Positions 23,865 to 36,577 are shown, counted from the stretch's first letter. The stretch is 64,000 nt of DNA from Prosopocoilus inquinatus (GCA_036172665.1 CM069872.1:54360101-54424100), one strand, 5' to 3'. Made by a program: numbers and translations. Notes: a model not told the origin generated them from the letters alone.

Positions 23865-26160
23865 ACCAACAAATGCCTCTTAAGATGTGCACAGTTTTCT
23901 TCTTCGTCCCTTTTTCTCTCTTTATCGCAGTCTGCATCATTTACTTTTAATTTTAATTAAAAATGTTAAAATTTCAGTAATTCCGTTCAAAAATTGTCTG
24001 CAATGAAATTATAAATTTTCTCTAACATTAATAATTTAGCTGTTGGTTGAAATCCATTTGTTGTATGATTTTTTTTTATACCTGAAAATATTTTGTTATT
24101 TGAAGATTCGGATTTTTATTTGAACAATTGCTTGCAATAAGAAAGGACGATTAACTGAACAGAAAAAAAGGGAACGAGTGACCAATTTCGACAATTCTAA
24201 AAATGTTGCTGTGCTGTCCAGCAAACCGCAGGAAACAATGCAGCGATCGCTTAAAAAAATAAATAAAAAGAATAGCTGTTCTGTTTCGTTTTATACGTAA
24301 ATTTTTACTAAATTTTAATTTATTTTTCATCCAGAAAAACCCTATTTGAATGCGGAACGTGTTAATTCGTTCTAATTGTAGTTTCTCCGTTGATCAAGAG
24401 ATGTCGCTGAGAAACAAGCGCCGGTTTCATTGCGAAATTTTGATTTCGTTTGCGGCAAAGTTTTATTTCAATAATCTACATAATTAAATTAAATTAAAAA
24501 AAAGAGTTAAGCCCGATTTTGTAATCGATTTAAAGGTGACTTTAAAGTAAAAGTCACATTCTGATGTGTAAGTAACTATGTTTTTGCATTCCTTTGACAC
24601 ATGACTGTCACATTTATTTGAAAATCTTTTTTAGTTCGATTATGAAATTTATTTTGCCCTCGGCAAGGTAATAGTTGGTCTTTTAATGTTCCGGAGGAAA
24701 ACTATTGTCGACGCAGGGATAATAACCGACAGTTAGATTTATCAGGAGGTGATAAGATCAGGCCTGATTAAGTCGTGTTAATCAAGTTCTCATCGATGAT
24801 TTGAAAGGTGGTAAACTAAACTGAGTTTCTGAACAACTTGTTAAGAAACTTGAACTCTATTTTGTACGCAGTTTTATACTGTCTGGTTCGGTAGTAAACG
24901 TCTTTTTTCTGTTTTTTTTTTTTTACTTTTGAAGGCGAAACAAACAAGATCGTGGTGATTAGATCCGACCTAAAATAAAACCGGGCAGGGGTGGAAGAAG
25001 GAAGCCCGCCCAAAAATAGCCGCCGCACTAATCTCTTCTGCAGCTCCGTGGATTTCCAGAACGCTCCTCGTCCTCCTCCTCCTCCTCCTCCCGGATTAGT
25101 ACATGCATGGAAGTGGATGTAGCGAAAAAGGAGGAAACTCCGTGTTTGGTTTGTTGGCGTTCGAAGCAAAGCAACTGCCGGAAGTGATACAATGCCGCAT
25201 ATGTCGTCACATGGAGTGTGTGACCTCTTCGACGGGGGGGTGCAGGTCATGTGACTACCGTTACGAAGCAGGCAGCACCCTCGACTACCACCGCAACGGT
25301 AGTTTTGGGGGGGTCCCTCAACGACTCGCTTGATTACAACACCGCACAGTGCACACGCAGCCAACCCCAAATAAATCATTAATAATAATAATTGACGAAG
25401 AAGCAGGTTTATTTCGGAAAAAGCAAAAAAAAAAAAAATACCAGGGCTTTCGGAACTTAACAACTTTTCAATAAGGGGTGGTTTCAGCAAGCGCAATAAT
25501 TTTCAAAATTTTCGCAGTAACTTTTACAGAATTTTCTTTTTTTTTTTTTTAATACAAACAAATAAGACACTCACCTCCTGCGTTTAATTTGTGGGATGGA
25601 TGGATGGATGGATGGATGATGATGATGACGACGCAGGTGAAATTCTTCTATTCTTCGCAACTATTATTTATTCCCGGCCGCCGAAGACACCGAATTCACC
25701 ACCACGATTTCAACAAACAAACAACCCCCCCCGTATGCGTCGTGGAGATACCATATAGATCAAAACACAAAACACTGGGTGATGTCGTCTCGGCAGCCAC
25801 GTGCTGGCGCGTTGACAGCCTTATACTGTATGAGAGGGGATGCTAAATGTGATAATAATCACCGAGGTGGGGCGCTATCACTCGCGGGGGCGGCGTCTCC
25901 CATTGTCTACAGGTGAGCTCCGCGTTAAAGCCGCGTGAGAATAAATATGCCCGATACAGGTGTCCCTTCCGGAGATTAAAGGATTCCACGGAATTTGACG
26001 GTGGATAGGAGGCGGCGGGGGCGGGGGCGGGTTCCTCATCGTGCTCTCCGTTTTCTTAACCCTTTTGTTTTCCCGTGAAATGTACACACATACGTTGCAC
26101 AGGACCGTAGCACGTGGTTGATTAAAAAAGAGCAAAGTTTAAAATGAAAGATGAAATTAT
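23865..26160. other. Long gene-free stretch with a GC-rich island
   Basis: 23865-24800 is AT-rich with nothing recognised. 24950-26050 is GC-richer with CTC, GGAT and GATG microsatellites (25070-25090, 25592-25627). It has E-box-like sites, including TCACATG near 25208 and TCATGTGAC near 25247. A 226-codon minus-strand frame (24816-25496) crosses poly-Gly, poly-Phe and Lys-rich low complexity and resembles no family. I treat it as non-coding. Confidence 0.45.
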
Positions 26161-26496
26161 TAGTCATTTACAAACTGTCCCCCCCCCTCCCCCCCATTAT
26201 TCAAAAACTGTTGCCCTGTTTTTTTTTTATTTTTTACTTTCAGGGTGCCTCCTTCAAGCTCATTTATTTTTATTATTTTTTCCTTAGTGGGCGCTTTTTT
26301 TTTAAATAATCGTTTCGTTTATTCAAGATCCTTGAAGAGTTGCAAAAAGTACAGGGAGATCAAAATTGACGGTCCTGATCCTAGCTTGATGTCAATTTTC
26401 TACTTTCAGACTTACCTCGTTCAACTAAAATTTTTATGATTAAGTTGATTCTTGTCCGATGAAAATTGTAAGTACAAATTTTACTTTTTTTCACTC

Positions 26497-26528
26497 CTGA
26501 AGAAGCTATAAATCTGTAGCGAAACGTT
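26497..26528 (+). ncRNA. Hammerhead-like motif A, copy 1
   Basis: CTGAAGA, one extra A, a hairpin GCTAT/GTAGC, GAAA, then CGTT. ACGU could form a two-base-pair self-complementary stem III with GUU as cleavage triplet. CTC before the core pairs with GAG after it (stem I). The extra base at the foot of helix II departs from the consensus, so it may be degenerate. Confidence 0.4.
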
Positions 26529-26656
26529 GAGCGTGTTTCCATCGTATTTCTGCACGGTTCGAGATTAAAAAAAATTGTACTTAACGTTTTTATGATTTTA
26601 TTAGGATGATTAGGTTGTTTTTAGATCTTTTTGAGTGCTTTTAAGTTGGTAGTGTA

Positions 26657-26691
26657 CTGAAGATGGCAGCTTAGCTGCCGAAATACGTATC
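26657..26691 (+). ncRNA. Hammerhead-like motif B, copy 1
   Basis: CTGAAGA, one extra T, hairpin GGCAGC/GCTGCC with loop TTA, GAAA, then TACGTATC. AUACGUAU is self-complementary and would be a stem III suited to dimers, with AUC as cleavage triplet. Stem I next to the core is weak (three pairs), with a possible distal TTTTA/TAAAA helix. Confidence 0.42.
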
Positions 26692-27119
26692 TATTGATAT
26701 AAAATTATTGTGGGCGTTCAAGCTCATTTTTTATTATTTTTTCCTTAGTGGGCGCTTTTTTTTAATAATCGTTTCGTTTATTCAAGATCCTTGAAGAGTT
26801 GCAAAAAGTACAGGGAGATCAAAATTGACGGTCCCGATCCTAGCATGCTGTTAATTTTTATTTTCAGGGTGCCCCCTTCAAGCTCATTTTTTAAATTATT
26901 TCTTCCTTAGTGGACGCTTTTTTTATAAATAATCGTTTCGTTTATTCAAGATCCTTGAAGAGTTGCAAAAAATACAGGGAGATCAAAATTGACGGTCCTG
27001 ATCCTAGCTTGATGTCAATTTTCTATTTTCAGACTTACCTCGTTCAACTAAAATTTTTATGATTAAGTTGATTTTTGTGCGATGAAAATTGTAAGTACAA
27101 ATTTTACTTTTTTTCACTC

Positions 27120-27151
27120 CTGACGAAGCTATGAATCTATAGCGAAACGTT
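27120..27151 (+). ncRNA. Hammerhead-like motif A, copy 2
   Basis: CTGACGA core variant. Helix II is a perfect five-pair GCTAT/ATAGC. Confidence 0.4.
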
Positions 27152-27280
27152 GAGCGTGTTTCCATCATATTTCTGCACGGTTCGAGATTAAAAAAAAATT
27201 GTACTTAACGTGTTTATGATTTTATTAGGACGATTAGGTTGTTTTTAGATCTATTTGAGTGCTTTTAAGTTGGTAGTGTA

Positions 27281-27315
27281 CTGAAGATGGCAGCTTAGCT
27301 GCCGAAATACGTATC
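27281..27315 (+). ncRNA. Hammerhead-like motif B, copy 2
   Basis: Identical to copy 1 through core, helix II and stem III. Confidence 0.42.
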
Positions 27316-27579
27316 TATTGATATAAAATTATTGTGGGCGTTCAAGCTCATTTTTTATTATTTTTTCCTCAGTGGGCGCTTTTTTTTTAATAATCGTTTC
27401 GTTTATTCAAGATCCTTGAAGAGTTGCAAAAAGTACAGGGAGATCAAAATTGACGGTCCTGATCCTAGCTTGATGTCAATTTTTACTTTCAGACTTACCT
27501 CCTTCAACTCAAATTTTTATGATTAAGTTGATTCTTGTCCGATGAAAATTGTAAGTACAAATTTTACTTTTTTTCACTC

Positions 27580-27611
27580 CTGAAGAAGCTATGAATCTAT
27601 AGCGAAACGTT
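27580..27611 (+). ncRNA. Hammerhead-like motif A, copy 3
   Basis: CTGAAGA core, helix II GCTAT/ATAGC. Confidence 0.4.
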
Positions 27612-27740
27612 GAGCGTGTTTCCATCATATTTCTGCAGGGTTCGAGATTAAAAAAAAATTGTACTTAACGTTTTTATGATTTTATTAGGATGATTAGGTT
27701 GTTTTTAGATCTTTTTGAGTGCTTTTAAGTTTGTAGTGTA

Positions 27741-27775
27741 CTGAAGATGGCAGCTTAGCTGCCGAAATACGTATC
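27741..27775 (+). ncRNA. Hammerhead-like motif B, copy 3
   Basis: Identical core; the base before the upstream strand of stem I differs (TTTGTAGTGTA). Confidence 0.42.
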
Positions 27776-28204
27776 TATTGATATAAAATTATTGTGGGCG
27801 TTCAAGCTCATTTTTTATTATTTTTTCCTTAGTGGACGTTTTTTTTTAAATAATCGTCTCGTTTATTCAAGATCCTTGAAGAGTTGCAAAAAGTACAGGG
27901 AGATCGAAATTGACGGTCCCGATCCTAGCATGCTGTTAATTTTTATTTTCAGGGCGCCCCCTTCAAGCTCATTTTTTAAATTATTTTTTCCTTAGTGGGC
28001 CCTTTTTTTTTAAATAATCGTTTCGTTTATTCAAGATCCTTGAAGAGTTGCAAAAAGTACAGGGAGATCGAAATTGACGGTCCTGATCCTAGCTTGATGT
28101 CAATTTTCTACTTTCAGACTTACCTCGTTCAACTAAAATTTTTATAATTAAGTTGATTCTTGTCCGATGAAAATTGTAAGAACAAATTTTACTTTAATTC
28201 ACTC

Positions 28205-28236
28205 CTGACGAAGCTATGAGTCTATAGCGAAACGTT
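28205..28236 (+). ncRNA. Hammerhead-like motif A, copy 4
   Basis: CTGACGA core; the change in the helix II loop (GAGTCT) leaves the stem intact. Confidence 0.4.
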
Positions 28237-28364
28237 GAGCGTGTTCCCATCATATTTCTGTCCCGTTCGAGATTAAAAAAATTTGTACTTAAATTTCTTA
28301 TGATTTTATTGGCATGATTAGGTTGTTTTTAGGTCTTTTTAAGTGCTTTTAAGTTGGTAGTGTA

Positions 28365-28399
28365 CTGAAGATGGCAGCTTAGCTGCCGAAATACGTATC
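28365..28399 (+). ncRNA. Hammerhead-like motif B, copy 4
   Basis: Identical to copy 1 across all 35 nt. Confidence 0.42.
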
Positions 28400-28662
28400 T
28401 ATTGATATAAAATTATTGTGGGCGTTCAAGCTCATTTTTTATTATTTTTTCCTTAGTGGGCGCTTTTTTTTAATAATCGTTTCGTTTATTCAAGATCCTT
28501 GAAGAGTTGCAAAAAGTACAGGGAGATCAAAATTGACGGTCCTGATCCTAGCTTGATGTCAATTTTTACTTTCAGACTTACCTCCTTCAACTCAAATTTT
28601 TATGATTAAGTTGATTCTTGTCCGATGAAAATTGTAAGTACAAATTTTACTTTTTTTCACTC

Positions 28663-28694
28663 CTGAAGAAGCTATGAATCTATAGCGAAACGTT
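28663..28694 (+). ncRNA. Hammerhead-like motif A, copy 5
   Basis: Core as copy 3. Its unit is truncated before motif B, at about 28805. Confidence 0.4.
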
Positions 28695-29100
28695 GAGCGT
28701 GTTTCCATCATATTTCTGCACGGTTCGAGATTAAAAAAAAATTGTACTTAACGTTTTTATGATTTTATTAGGATGATTAGGTTGTTTTTAGATCTTTTTG
28801 AGTGCTTCCTTTTTTCCTTAGTGGATGCTTTTTTTTAATAATCTTTTTGTTTATTCAGTATCCTTGAAGAGTTGCAAAAAGTACAGGGAGATCCAAATTG
28901 ACGGTCCTGATCCTAGCTTGATGTTCTTTTTTATTTTCAGGTTGCCCCCTTCAAGCTCATTTTTTGATTATTTCTTCCTTAGTGTGCGCTTTTTTTTAAA
29001 TAACCGTTTCATTTATTCGTCAGATCTTTTCAGTTGCAAGCAAAAAGTACAGGGAGATTGAAATTGATTGTCCTGATCCTCGCTTGATGTTAATTTTTAC

Positions 29101-29990
29101 CTTCAGGATGCCTCTTTCAAGGTCATTTATATATTTATTATTTTTTTCTTTGGTGGACGAGTTTTCGATAATTTTTTAATCATTATTCGTTCTGCTTTTG
29201 TTATCGTTTTTTTGTTTTTCTTTTTTTGCCAGGATTGGAAAACAATTGAAACACGACATGGAAAAAATGTCTCATAAAACGATTAAAAAAAATCATTTTT
29301 TATTGGAGGTTTATTAATGCGCCTTTTTTACTTTCACGCTCATTTTTTTTATTATTTTTTCCTTAGTGGGTGCTTTTTTTTTCTAAATAATCGTTTCATT
29401 TATTCAAAATCCTTTCAGTTGCAAGCAAAAAGAAGAGAGAGATCGAAATTGGTGGTCCTGATCCTAGCTTGACGTTAATTTTCTTACTTGCAGGGTGCCT
29501 CCTTCAAGTTCATTTTTTATTATTTTTTCCTTAGTGGGCGCTTTTTTATTTAAATAATGGTTTCGCTTATTCAAGATCCTTGATGAGTTGCAAGAAGTAC
29601 AGGGAGATCGAAGTTGACCGTCCTGATCTTAGCTTGATGTTAATTTTTACCTTCAGGGTTCCTCTTTCAAGGTCATTTATATAATTATTATTTTCTTCTT
29701 TGGTGGACGAGTTTTCGATAATTTTTTAATCGTCACTCGTTCTGCTTTTATTTTCGTTCTTTGTTTCTTTTTTTGACAGTAGATTGGAAAACAATTGAAA
29801 CACGACATGGAAAAAAAATCTCATAAAACGATTTAAAAAAAAATCACTTTTCATTGGAGGTTTATTAATGCGCTCGAAAAACAATTGATCTTCGAAGCGT
29901 AAGACATCGGTGGCTCTTCCAAGCTCATTTTTTTTTTCATTATTTCTTCCTTAGTGGGCGCTTTTTTTTAAATAATCGTTTCGTTTATTC
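29101..29990 (+). repeat. Diverged continuation of the array, unit about 550 bp
   Basis: Two copies (near 29100 and 29650) share TTTCAAGGTCATTTATAT, GGTGGACGAGTTTTCGATAA and AACAATTGAAACACGACATG, joined to start segments of the 26-29 kb unit. No hammerhead-like motif seen. Confidence 0.8.
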
Positions 29991-31790
29991 TAGATGTATT
30001 GCAGGCGGAGTTTTCGATAAGATGAGGTAACAAAAAAATTATTGACATTGAAATGAAAATAAATTGCTTATCAAAACGAAACGTCCCGCGCCGAAGTGAT
30101 TAAGATTATGTTATCTCGATGGAAGATCAACTCTAAAAAAAAAAAATAATAATAATAACAGTAACATTGAGAGGCGGTTTCTTTCGTTCCAGTTTCATCC
30201 TTAAAGCACACCGCAATTTGTAAAAATCAAAGAAAAATATAAAAGGTTAAAAAGTTGAAAAAGAAATGAAGACATCTATTTTTGACTTACCAAACCATCA
30301 GACGGGTAAGTCGCAATTTATTTAATTGATCATCTAATTATTATTATATTTATTCCTTGTCCTTGAAACGTATCCATTTTTTGCTAATTTTTTTTTCTTT
30401 CACCAAATTTGATATCGACTCAAAAAAAAAAAGAAATTCTTTTCATGATTATTTAAAAGAAAAAACAATTTATTGTGTTTAAAAGAGAAAAAAAAATATT
30501 CCAAAGCAGGTTCACGAAATCGAAACGAACCGTTGTAAAAACTTGCAACAAAAATTTAAAAAACTATATATTTTTTTTTAATTTAAAAGAGCAGGTGACG
30601 TCATTAAAAGAAAACGATTGCAAGAAATGTTAGAAGTAGTTTCAAGGCCAACCCAACCCAACCGAACCGAATAAAACAAGTGAAGCCGACCCAGAGAGAC
30701 AATTTAAAAAAAATAAATAAAAGGTAAAAATTAAAATTAAAACTGGAATACTACGTTCAAGGTCGACCCAACCCACTCAAACTCAATCAAACGACCAAGT
30801 AAAACTAAAAATTAAAAAAAAAACTGATAAAAAACTGAATATTAAAGATTAAAAACCAAAATAATTTCAAACAAATACAAAAGAGCAAGAAAGATTATTA
30901 CAAGGAATGTTAAAAATCTGAAGTGGTTTCAAGGCCAACCCAACCAAAGCGAAACGAATAAAACAAGTGAAGCCGACACAGAGAAACAATTAAAAAAAAA
31001 AGGATGATGTTAAATTAAAACGGGCGCCTTATTCTCTATCTTTTAAACCACGCCCATCTTCACTGAGCTCTAGCCTCTAACCTCACTGTAACAAAAGAAA
31101 ATGTTAAGAATAGTTTTTTTTTTGAGTCTAAATACCTAACGAACTCAAACCAAACGACCAAGAAAACAAAAAAAAATTAATGAAAATGTGAAAATTAAAG
31201 AACGATTAAAAATTAAAAGAGAATCTAAGTGAGACTCTGTTCGGAAACAAAGGAATGGAAACAAAAACAGAAAACGGGATCGATTAGTTCCTACAAAAAA
31301 GAAAAAAAAATGGAAAATATGAAGAAGAACCAAAATAAATAAATAGCTGGAACATTTTAATCAACAAAAAAAAAATACTGATAACATTTGCCTTAGAGAT
31401 TTAAATAGAAAACTGTTTCGTCATGTAAATTTTAGATAGGAGTTAAGAAGTAAAATGTTTTTTTTTTTTTTAATTTAATTAATTATTAAATTAAATTATT
31501 TCATTGGAATTAAATTCGTAGAAAACCGTTTTCAATTATGCAATTAAATTAATTAAAACGTGATTATTGTTGTTTATAAATTTGGGGCAAGATAAACCGA
31601 TGTGAACGGGCAGAGATAACCCCCCCCCCATTCCCTCGCCCCCCCGTCCCCGTACGTGGAGTACCACCCTCAAACAAGCTTTTAATGCAGCGCATACATT
31701 TTTCATTTCCTAGTTTCTTTGGTTTGGAAATATCATAGCCGCGGATGCAAATAGAGCGCAAGCGAGTTGACAATTGACAGATCCTTATTG
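29991..31790. repeat. A-rich region with CCAACCCAACC units
   Basis: Segments at 30640-30710, 30755-30800 and 30925-30990 share GGCCAACCCAACC and AGTGAAGCCGAC. Their reverse complement recurs at 43.1-43.45 kb. The rest is A-rich without a recognised gene. C-rich runs occur at 31620-31653. Confidence 0.6.
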
Positions 31791-31804
31791 TGTTCCAGCG
31801 TGGA

Positions 31805-31830
31805 GGGGGTGGGGGCGGGGGGGCGGTGGG
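31805..31830 (+). other. G-quadruplex-prone run
   Basis: Runs of five or more G separated by single bases, just left of the CT satellite. Confidence 0.45.
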
Positions 31831-31929
31831 ACTCTAATGTAAAAATCGCCCCCCGTAAAGGGGTGGATGCCGCTGCGACTATATTGAAATCAGAGCGTGC
31901 GAGACTCGCTCACATTAACTCGGAGCTTT

Positions 31930-34900
31930 ATGCGACGACGAGAGCGAACGCTTTTTGGTCCGTCAGAAGAGAGGGATGTTTTCGAGAGTGCACTCCTCTC
32001 TCTCTCGCTCTCACTCGTTCGTTTTGTTGTCCGTCAATGCGTTCTGTTACAAGCATTTCATGTGCTTTAAAAATTACTTAATTCATTTCTTTTAATGTCA
32101 CCTAACCTCAGTTTTTGCTTTTTTTTTTAAATTAAGAAAAAATAACAATCGCCTCGCGCTTTTTGGCCCGTCAGAAGAGAGGGATGTTTTCGAGAGTGCT
32201 CTCTCTCTCTCTCTCTCTCCGCCAATGTGTTTTGTTACAACCGCAGCATTTCATGGTGCTTTAAAAATTACTTAATTCATTTCATTTAATGTCACCTAAC
32301 CTCAGTTTTGCTTTTTTTTTTAATTAAGAAAAAATAACAATCGCCTCGCGCTTTTTGGCCCGTCAGAAGAGAGGGATGTTTTCGAGAGTGCACTCCTCTC
32401 TCTCTCTCTCTCCGCCAAAGTGTTCTGTTACAACCGCAGCATTTCATGGTGCTTTAGAAATTACTTAATTCATATCATTTAATGTCACCTAACCTCAGTT
32501 TTGCTTTTTTTTTAAATTAAGAAAAAATAACAATCGCCTCGCGCTTTTTGGCCCGTCAGAAGAGAGGGATGTTTTCGAGAGTGCTCTCTCTCTCTCTCTC
32601 TCTCCGCCAATGTGTTTTGTTACAACCGCAGCATTTCATGGTGCTTTAAAAATTACTTAACTCATTTCATTTAATGTCACCTAACCTCAGTTTTACTATT
32701 TTTTTTTTTAATTAAGAAAAAATAACAATCGCCTCGCGCTTTTTGGCCCGTCAGAAGAGAGGGATGTTTTCGAGAGTGCTCTCTCTCTCTCTCCGCCAAT
32801 GTGTTCTTTTACAACCGCAGCATTTCATGCTGCTTTAAAAATTACTTAATTCATTTCTTTTAATGTCACCTAACCTCAGTTTTGCTTTTTTTTTAAATTA
32901 AGAAAAAAGTAACAATCGCCTCGCGCTTTTGGCCCGTCAGAAGAGAGGGATGTTTTCGAGAGTGCACTCCTCTCTCTCTCGCTCTCACTCGTTCGTTTTG
33001 TTGTCCGTCAATGCGTTCTGTTACAAGCATTTCATGTGCTTTAAAAATTACTTAATTAATTTCTTTTAATGTCACCTAACCTCAATTTTGCTTTTTTTTT
33101 TAAATTAAGAAAAAATAACAATCGCCTCGCGCTTTTTGGCCCGTCAGAAGAGAGGGATGTTTTCGAGAGTGCTCTCTCTCTCTCTCTCGCTCTCACTCGT
33201 TCGTTTTGTTGTCCGTCAATGCGTTCTGTTACAAGCATTTTATGTGCTTTAAAAATTACTTAATTAATTTCTTTTAATGTCACCTAACCTCAATTTTGCT
33301 TTTTTTTTTAAATTAAGAAAAAATAACAATCGCCTCGCGCTTTTTGGCCCGTCAGAAGAGAGGGATGTTTTCGAGAGTGCACTCCTCTCTCTCTCGCTCT
33401 CACTCGTTCGTTTTGTTGTCCGTCAATGCGTTCTGTTACAAGCATTTCATGTGCTTTAAAAATTACTTAATTAATTTCTTTTAATGTCACCTAACCTCAG
33501 TTTTACTATTTTTTTTTTTTAATTAAGAAAAAATAACAATCGCCTCGCGCTTTTTGGCCCGTCAGAAGAGAGGGATGTTTTCGAGAGTGCTCTCTCTCTC
33601 TCTCCGCCAATGTGTTCTTTTACAACCGCAGCATTTCATGGTGCTTTAAAAATTACTTAACTCATTTCATTTAATGTCACCTAACCTCAGTTTTACTATT
33701 TTTTTTTTTAATTAAGAAAAAATAACAATCGCCTCGCGCTTTTTGGCCCGTCAGAAGAGAGGGATGTTTTCGAGAGTGCTCTCTCTCTCTCTCCGCCAAT
33801 GTGTTCTTTTACAACCGCAGCATTTCATGCTGCTTTAAAAATTACTTAATTCATTTCTTTTAATGTCACCTAACCTCAGTTTTGCTTTTTTTTTAAATTA
33901 AGAAAAAAGTAACAATCGCCTCGCGCTTTTGGCCCGTCAGAAGAGAGGGATGTTTTCGAGAGTGCACTCCTCTCTCTCTCGCTCTCACTCGTTCGTTTTG
34001 TTGTCCGTCAATGCGTTCTGTTACAAGCATTTCATGTGCTTTAAAAATTACTTAATTAATTTCTTTTAATGTCACCTAACCTCAATTTTGCTTTTTTTTT
34101 TAAATTAAGAAAAAATAACAATCGCCTCGCGCTTTTTGGCCCGTCAGAAGAGAGGGATGTTTTCGAGAGTGCACTCCTCTCTCTCTCGCTCTCACTCGTT
34201 CGTTTTGTTGTCCGTCAATGCGTTCTGTTACAAGCATTTCATGTGCTTTAAAAATTACTTAATTAATTTCTTTTAATGTCACCTAACCTCAATTTTGCTT
34301 TTTTTTTTAAATTAAGAAAAAATAACAATCGCCTCGCGCTTTTTGGCCCGTCAGAAGAGAGGGATGTTTTCGAGAGTGCTCTCTCTCTCTCTCTCGCTCT
34401 CACTCGTTCGTTTTGTTGTCCGTCAATGCGTTCTGTTACAAGCATTTTATGTGCTTTAAAAATTACTTAATTCATTTCTTTTAATGTCACCTAACCTCAA
34501 TTTTGCTTTTTTTTTAAATTAAGAAAAAATAACAATCGCCTCGCGCTTTTTGGCCCGTCAGAAGAGAGGGATGTTTTCGAGAGTGCTCTCTCTCTCTCTC
34601 CGCCAATGTGTTCTTTTACAACCGCAGCATTTCATGCTGCTATAAAAATTACTTAATTCATTTCATTTAATGTCACCTAACCTCAGTTTTGCTTTTTTTT
34701 AAATTAAGAAAAAATAACAATCGCCTCGCGCTTTTTGGCCCGTCAGAAGAGAGGGATGTTTTCGAGAGTGCTCTCTCTCTCTCTCCGCCAATGTGTTCTT
34801 TTACAACCGCAGCATTTCATGCTGCTATAAAAATTACTTAATTCATTTCATTTAATGTCACCTAACCTCAGTTTTGCTTTTTTTTAAATTAAGAAAAAAT

Positions 34901-35690
34901 AACAATCGCCTCGCGCTTTTTGGCCCGTCAGAAGAGAGGGATGTTTTCGAGAGTGCTCTCTCTCTCTCTCCGCCAATGTGTTCTTTTACAACCGCAGCAT
35001 TTCATGCTGCTATAAAAATTACTTAATTCATTTCATTTAATGTCACCTAACCTCAGTTTTGCTTTTTTTTAAATTAAGAAAAAATAACAATCGCCTCGCG
35101 CTTTTTGGCCCGTCAGAAGAGAGGGATGTTTTCGAGAGTGCTCTCTCTCTCTCTCTCGCTCTCACTCGTTCGTTTTGTTGTCCGTCAATGCGTTCTGTTA
35201 CAAGCATTTCATGTGCTTTAAAAATTACTTAATTCATTTCTTTTAATGTCACCTAACCTCAATTTTGCTTTTTTTTTTAAATTAAGAAAAAATAACAATC
35301 GCCTCGCGCTTTTTGGCCCGTCAGAAGAGAGGGATGTTTTCGAGAGTGCTCTCTCTCTCTCTCCGCCAATGTGTTCTTTTACAACCGCAGCATTTCATGC
35401 TGCTATAAAAATTACTTAATTCATTTCATTTAATGTCACCTAACCTCAGTTTTGCTTTTTTTTAAATTAAGAAAAAATAACAATCGCCTCGCGCTTTTTG
35501 GCCCGTCAGAAGAGAGGGATGTTTTCGAGAGTGCTCTCTCCCTCTCTCTCTCTCCGCCAAAGTGTTCTGTTACAACCGCAGCATTTCATAGTGCTTTAGA
35601 AATTACTTAATTCATTTCATTTAATGTCACCTAACCTCAGTTTTGCTTTTTTTTTTAAATTAAGAAAAAATAACAATCGCCCGCGCTTGT
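31930..35690. repeat. CT-tract satellite, two unit variants, about 19 copies
   Basis: Units of about 180-210 bp share CGCCTCGCGCTTTTTGGCC, GGGATGTTTTCGAGAGTGC, a (CT)n tract and TGTCACCTAACCTCA. The short variant has CCGCCAATGTGTT and ACAACCGCAGC. The long variant has CACTCGTTCGTTTTGTTGTC. Blocks of five units are themselves duplicated (about 32.57-33.5 and 33.57-34.5 kb). Confidence 0.92.
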
Positions 35691-36290
35691 TTCGCGCCGC
35701 CGGAGTAAATACGGTCGCTAATTTGTTTTTCCTTCTTTCTCCATTTCTTTATTAATTAGCCGGCGGTGACGTCGGGGGATGCACCCCGCGCGCAATTAGA
35801 GAAGTGGGGAATAACCGATGCGACGCGACGCGACGACTGCGGCCGCGTTTGATAGACAGCGCGACACGAGTGCTTCGCGCAGATTGCCGGGATCATCTAG
35901 CAACACTCACCCTCCAGACACCGACACCACTAACCGCCCCCTTGGCGCGCGGAGCGCCCCCCCTTTCCAGCGCGCTTTATCCGTCTTTACACAATGAATG
36001 ACGCCACACGTAGAAACTGATAAGATTTTCGATGCTCTGTGTGTGTGTACAAGCGACGATAAAACCCATCTCTAAGTGGTGTTAAGCATTCATAAAATAA
36101 TTAAACCCTTATTACTAGGATATACTATTTTATTCATTCCCAAATTCGTCTTTCACCGTTTGGCTTTTTTTTGTGTTTTTTTTTTTAATCAATGAGGCGT
36201 CGGAAAGGGTTGTTATTAAATTCGGGCGGTGTAGATAGAACAGATCCGAGATTGATTGGGGGGGAGGAGCAAGCGAAACCTTCAAACAAT
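35691..36290. other. Single-copy GC-rich island
   Basis: Contains CGATGCGACGCGACG and GGTGACGTCGG, and C-rich runs near 35936-35963. No supported gene. Confidence 0.4.
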
Positions 36291-36422
36291 ATTGACTACA
36301 AGGGTCGTTCAATATTCAAAATGATTAGGACGTTCGGTTGGTTATTTTTGCGCGGGGGTTTAAAAATTTCGGAACTTGCGTTGCAAGTCGATTTTGATTG
36401 CAATGCAATCTCTAAACGGTTA

Positions 36423-36449
36423 TTTCGCCCCCGTATGGGGCCTCATCGG
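36423..36449 (-). ncRNA. Degenerate hammerhead-like motif
   Basis: Minus strand CCGATGA (one change from CUGAUGA), helix II GCCCC/GGGGC, then GAAA. Probably inactive. Confidence 0.3.
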
Positions 36450-36577
36450 CAAACATTCTGAGCTTATCTACGGGGGTCGTTCAATATAATCAAAATAATT
36501 GGACGCTCGAAGGTAGTGTTTGTATTTTGCACAGGGAATTTCCGAAGGGTTTGCTTTTGATCGCAATGAAATCCTTC

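Larger units (their letters stand above)
26245..29100 (+). repeat. Higher-order tandem array carrying hammerhead-like motifs
   Basis: Units begin TCAAGCTCATTTTTTATT. Long units (about 460-465 bp) alternate with short ones (about 158 bp), so equivalent points recur every 1083-1085 bp. Each long unit contains inverted TTGTAAGTACAA / TTGTACTTAA blocks around motif A, followed about 130 bp later by motif B. A CAAGATCCTTGAAGAGTTGC phrase marks the start. Short frames are repeat artefacts. Confidence 0.9.

Noticed and set aside
24816..25496. 226-codon open frame on the minus strand, the longest in the window
   Set aside because: It is built of homopolymer and microsatellite translations (Phe, Gly, Lys runs), has no recognisable domain, and overlaps open frames on the other strand. 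It looks non-coding.
31930..35690. CCTAACC boxes as telomeric repeat
   Set aside because: Only one and a half TTAGG-type repeats per unit, embedded in a satellite. Not a telomeric array.
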